A stretch of 64,000 nucleotides of DNA from Undaria pinnatifida (lineage: Eukaryota; Sar; Phaeophyceae; Laminariales; Alariaceae), in NCBI GenBank assembly GCA_012845835.1, contig JABAKD010000007.1, positions 6,860,222 through 6,924,221 of the forward strand, written 5' to 3'. Both the position numbers and the translations under genes were made by a program. The notes below the pieces were generated by a model, which saw nothing but the letters and a program-made list of their open reading frames with translations, was not told where the DNA came from and made no database searches. This document shows, piece after piece, positions 63,500 to 64,000 of the stretch (position 1 is the stretch's first letter; every line of letters begins with the position of its first letter).

Positions 63500-64000
63500 C
63501 TGCTCACCGGGGGGGAGGGGGGAAACCGGGGGCGCAAGTGAGGGAGGCGAAGAGGGGGGCGAAGGAGGGCTTGATTTTTTAACAACTACTTTTTTTATAT
63601 CATAGTTGATGAGTATTTGAAACTGCTAACATTTATTTTGCACCTTTTTTCATAATTTTTTCAACCTTGGTATTTTACGTTTTATGAACATCACGCTTGT
63701 AGTGCTCCTTCTTACTGCCGCCCCTCCTTCCACTCCCTTTCCCCCTCCCCTCTTTCCCCCCATCCCCCCCTCACTCCCCCCGTCCTTCGCTCCCTTCCTC
63801 CCTCTTTCTCTCCCCCCTCCCCTCCATTATTGCTCCGTCTCCCAATCTGTCCACCCATCTATCCATTTGCGCCTATTCGACGAAGGGGCTCTGCGAGACC
63901 ATTCTTCGGGCAGCACTATCGGGGCTGATGATCACACCCTCCCACGCCCCTCCTACCCGACACGCAACATCGACGTTTTCACCACCGCCATCCTCGTCCT
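63500..64000. other. G-rich then C/T-rich DNA at the right edge
   Basis: 63505-63570 is G-rich; 63715-63850 is a long CCCTCC/CTCCCC pyrimidine stretch. It may precede a further rotatin exon beyond or near the edge (63850-64000 is open in places), but none could be fixed. Confidence 0.4.

Larger units (their letters stand above)
59520..63500 (-). mobile_element. Non-LTR retrotransposon (LINE), fullest copy 3, interrupted
   Basis: Minus-strand ORF pieces, in order: N-terminal linker and KLKNRKAAGAEKIANEFMKY (63250-63170), WRNGLW and FFLDVQKVYDTVW (about 62850, motif A), GVAQECTLSPSLFKEYINDM (62680-62620), FADDFVGISE (62548-62520, catalytic motif C), ILGCSSTTISTVL (60385-60345), and a C-terminal CPCGTTIESRIHIVGECEIY cysteine/histidine knuckle (59860-59800). 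Single-base frameshifts and stops (for example before FADD at 62552, and at 62755) inactivate it. The 3' end is GGCAAGCAACAAATGAGTAC at 59514-59495. A 1.7-kb element splits it at 60496-62204. No endonuclease domain is visible upstream of 63500, so the copy is 5'-truncated. Confidence 0.88.

Overview
The window looks like nuclear DNA of an intron-rich eukaryote. Two genes can be rebuilt exon by exon. Each has small GT-AG exons of about 50-500 nt (one of about 1.1 kb) separated by introns of 0.2-5.5 kb, and the rest is decayed repeat sequence, microsatellites and long poly(C)/poly(G) tracts. There is no bacterial gene packing. One gene is rotatin-like, a centriole/basal-body protein, so the organism probably has flagellated cells. 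A heterokont such as a brown alga fits the gene architecture, but this is inference and no marker gene confirms it.

Left third (1-18.3 kb), minus strand: a PIF1-family DNA helicase gene. Nine exons (16169 down to 726) join with perfect phase agreement and give, in order, the Q-like region, Walker A, motif Ia, HSFAG, Walker B, the CGDFFQLPP motif, FRQKDP, a Gly-rich insert and the VLLLKNLD region. The last exons (HKSQG motif) lie beyond the left edge. One or two upstream exons (17.7-18.3 kb) are tentative.

Middle (18.3-39.7 kb): no secure gene. It holds minisatellites, duplicated 50-260 bp modules, tRNA-like foldback units, a hAT-like element with an 8-bp target duplication (35384-37093), and three copies of a short conserved-looking peptide (FDEIFDLTAGVY).

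Right third (39.7-59.5 kb and beyond), plus strand: the N-terminal part of a rotatin-like armadillo protein. Sixteen exons are proposed, and their phases agree except that the donor of the Gly-rich exon at 48797 is uncertain. The introns contain a non-LTR retrotransposon (43.85-46.02 kb), a 3' fragment of the same element (49.95-50.15 kb) and several copies of a ~0.5-kb SINE-like repeat (called X here) that shares the 3' terminal motif of the LINE and ends in a run of C. A third, fuller LINE copy (63.5-59.5 kb, minus strand) is split by a 1.7-kb foldback, MULE-like element with ~480-500 bp inverted arms and an imperfect 9-bp target duplication.

The most unusual property is seen in both genes. 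Many exons are accompanied in the adjacent intron by one to four decayed partial copies, usually copies of an exon/intron boundary. Retroelements of the LINE/X group also lie, in sense orientation, just upstream of several 3' splice sites. Together these suggest introns that grow by small boundary duplications and retroposon insertion.
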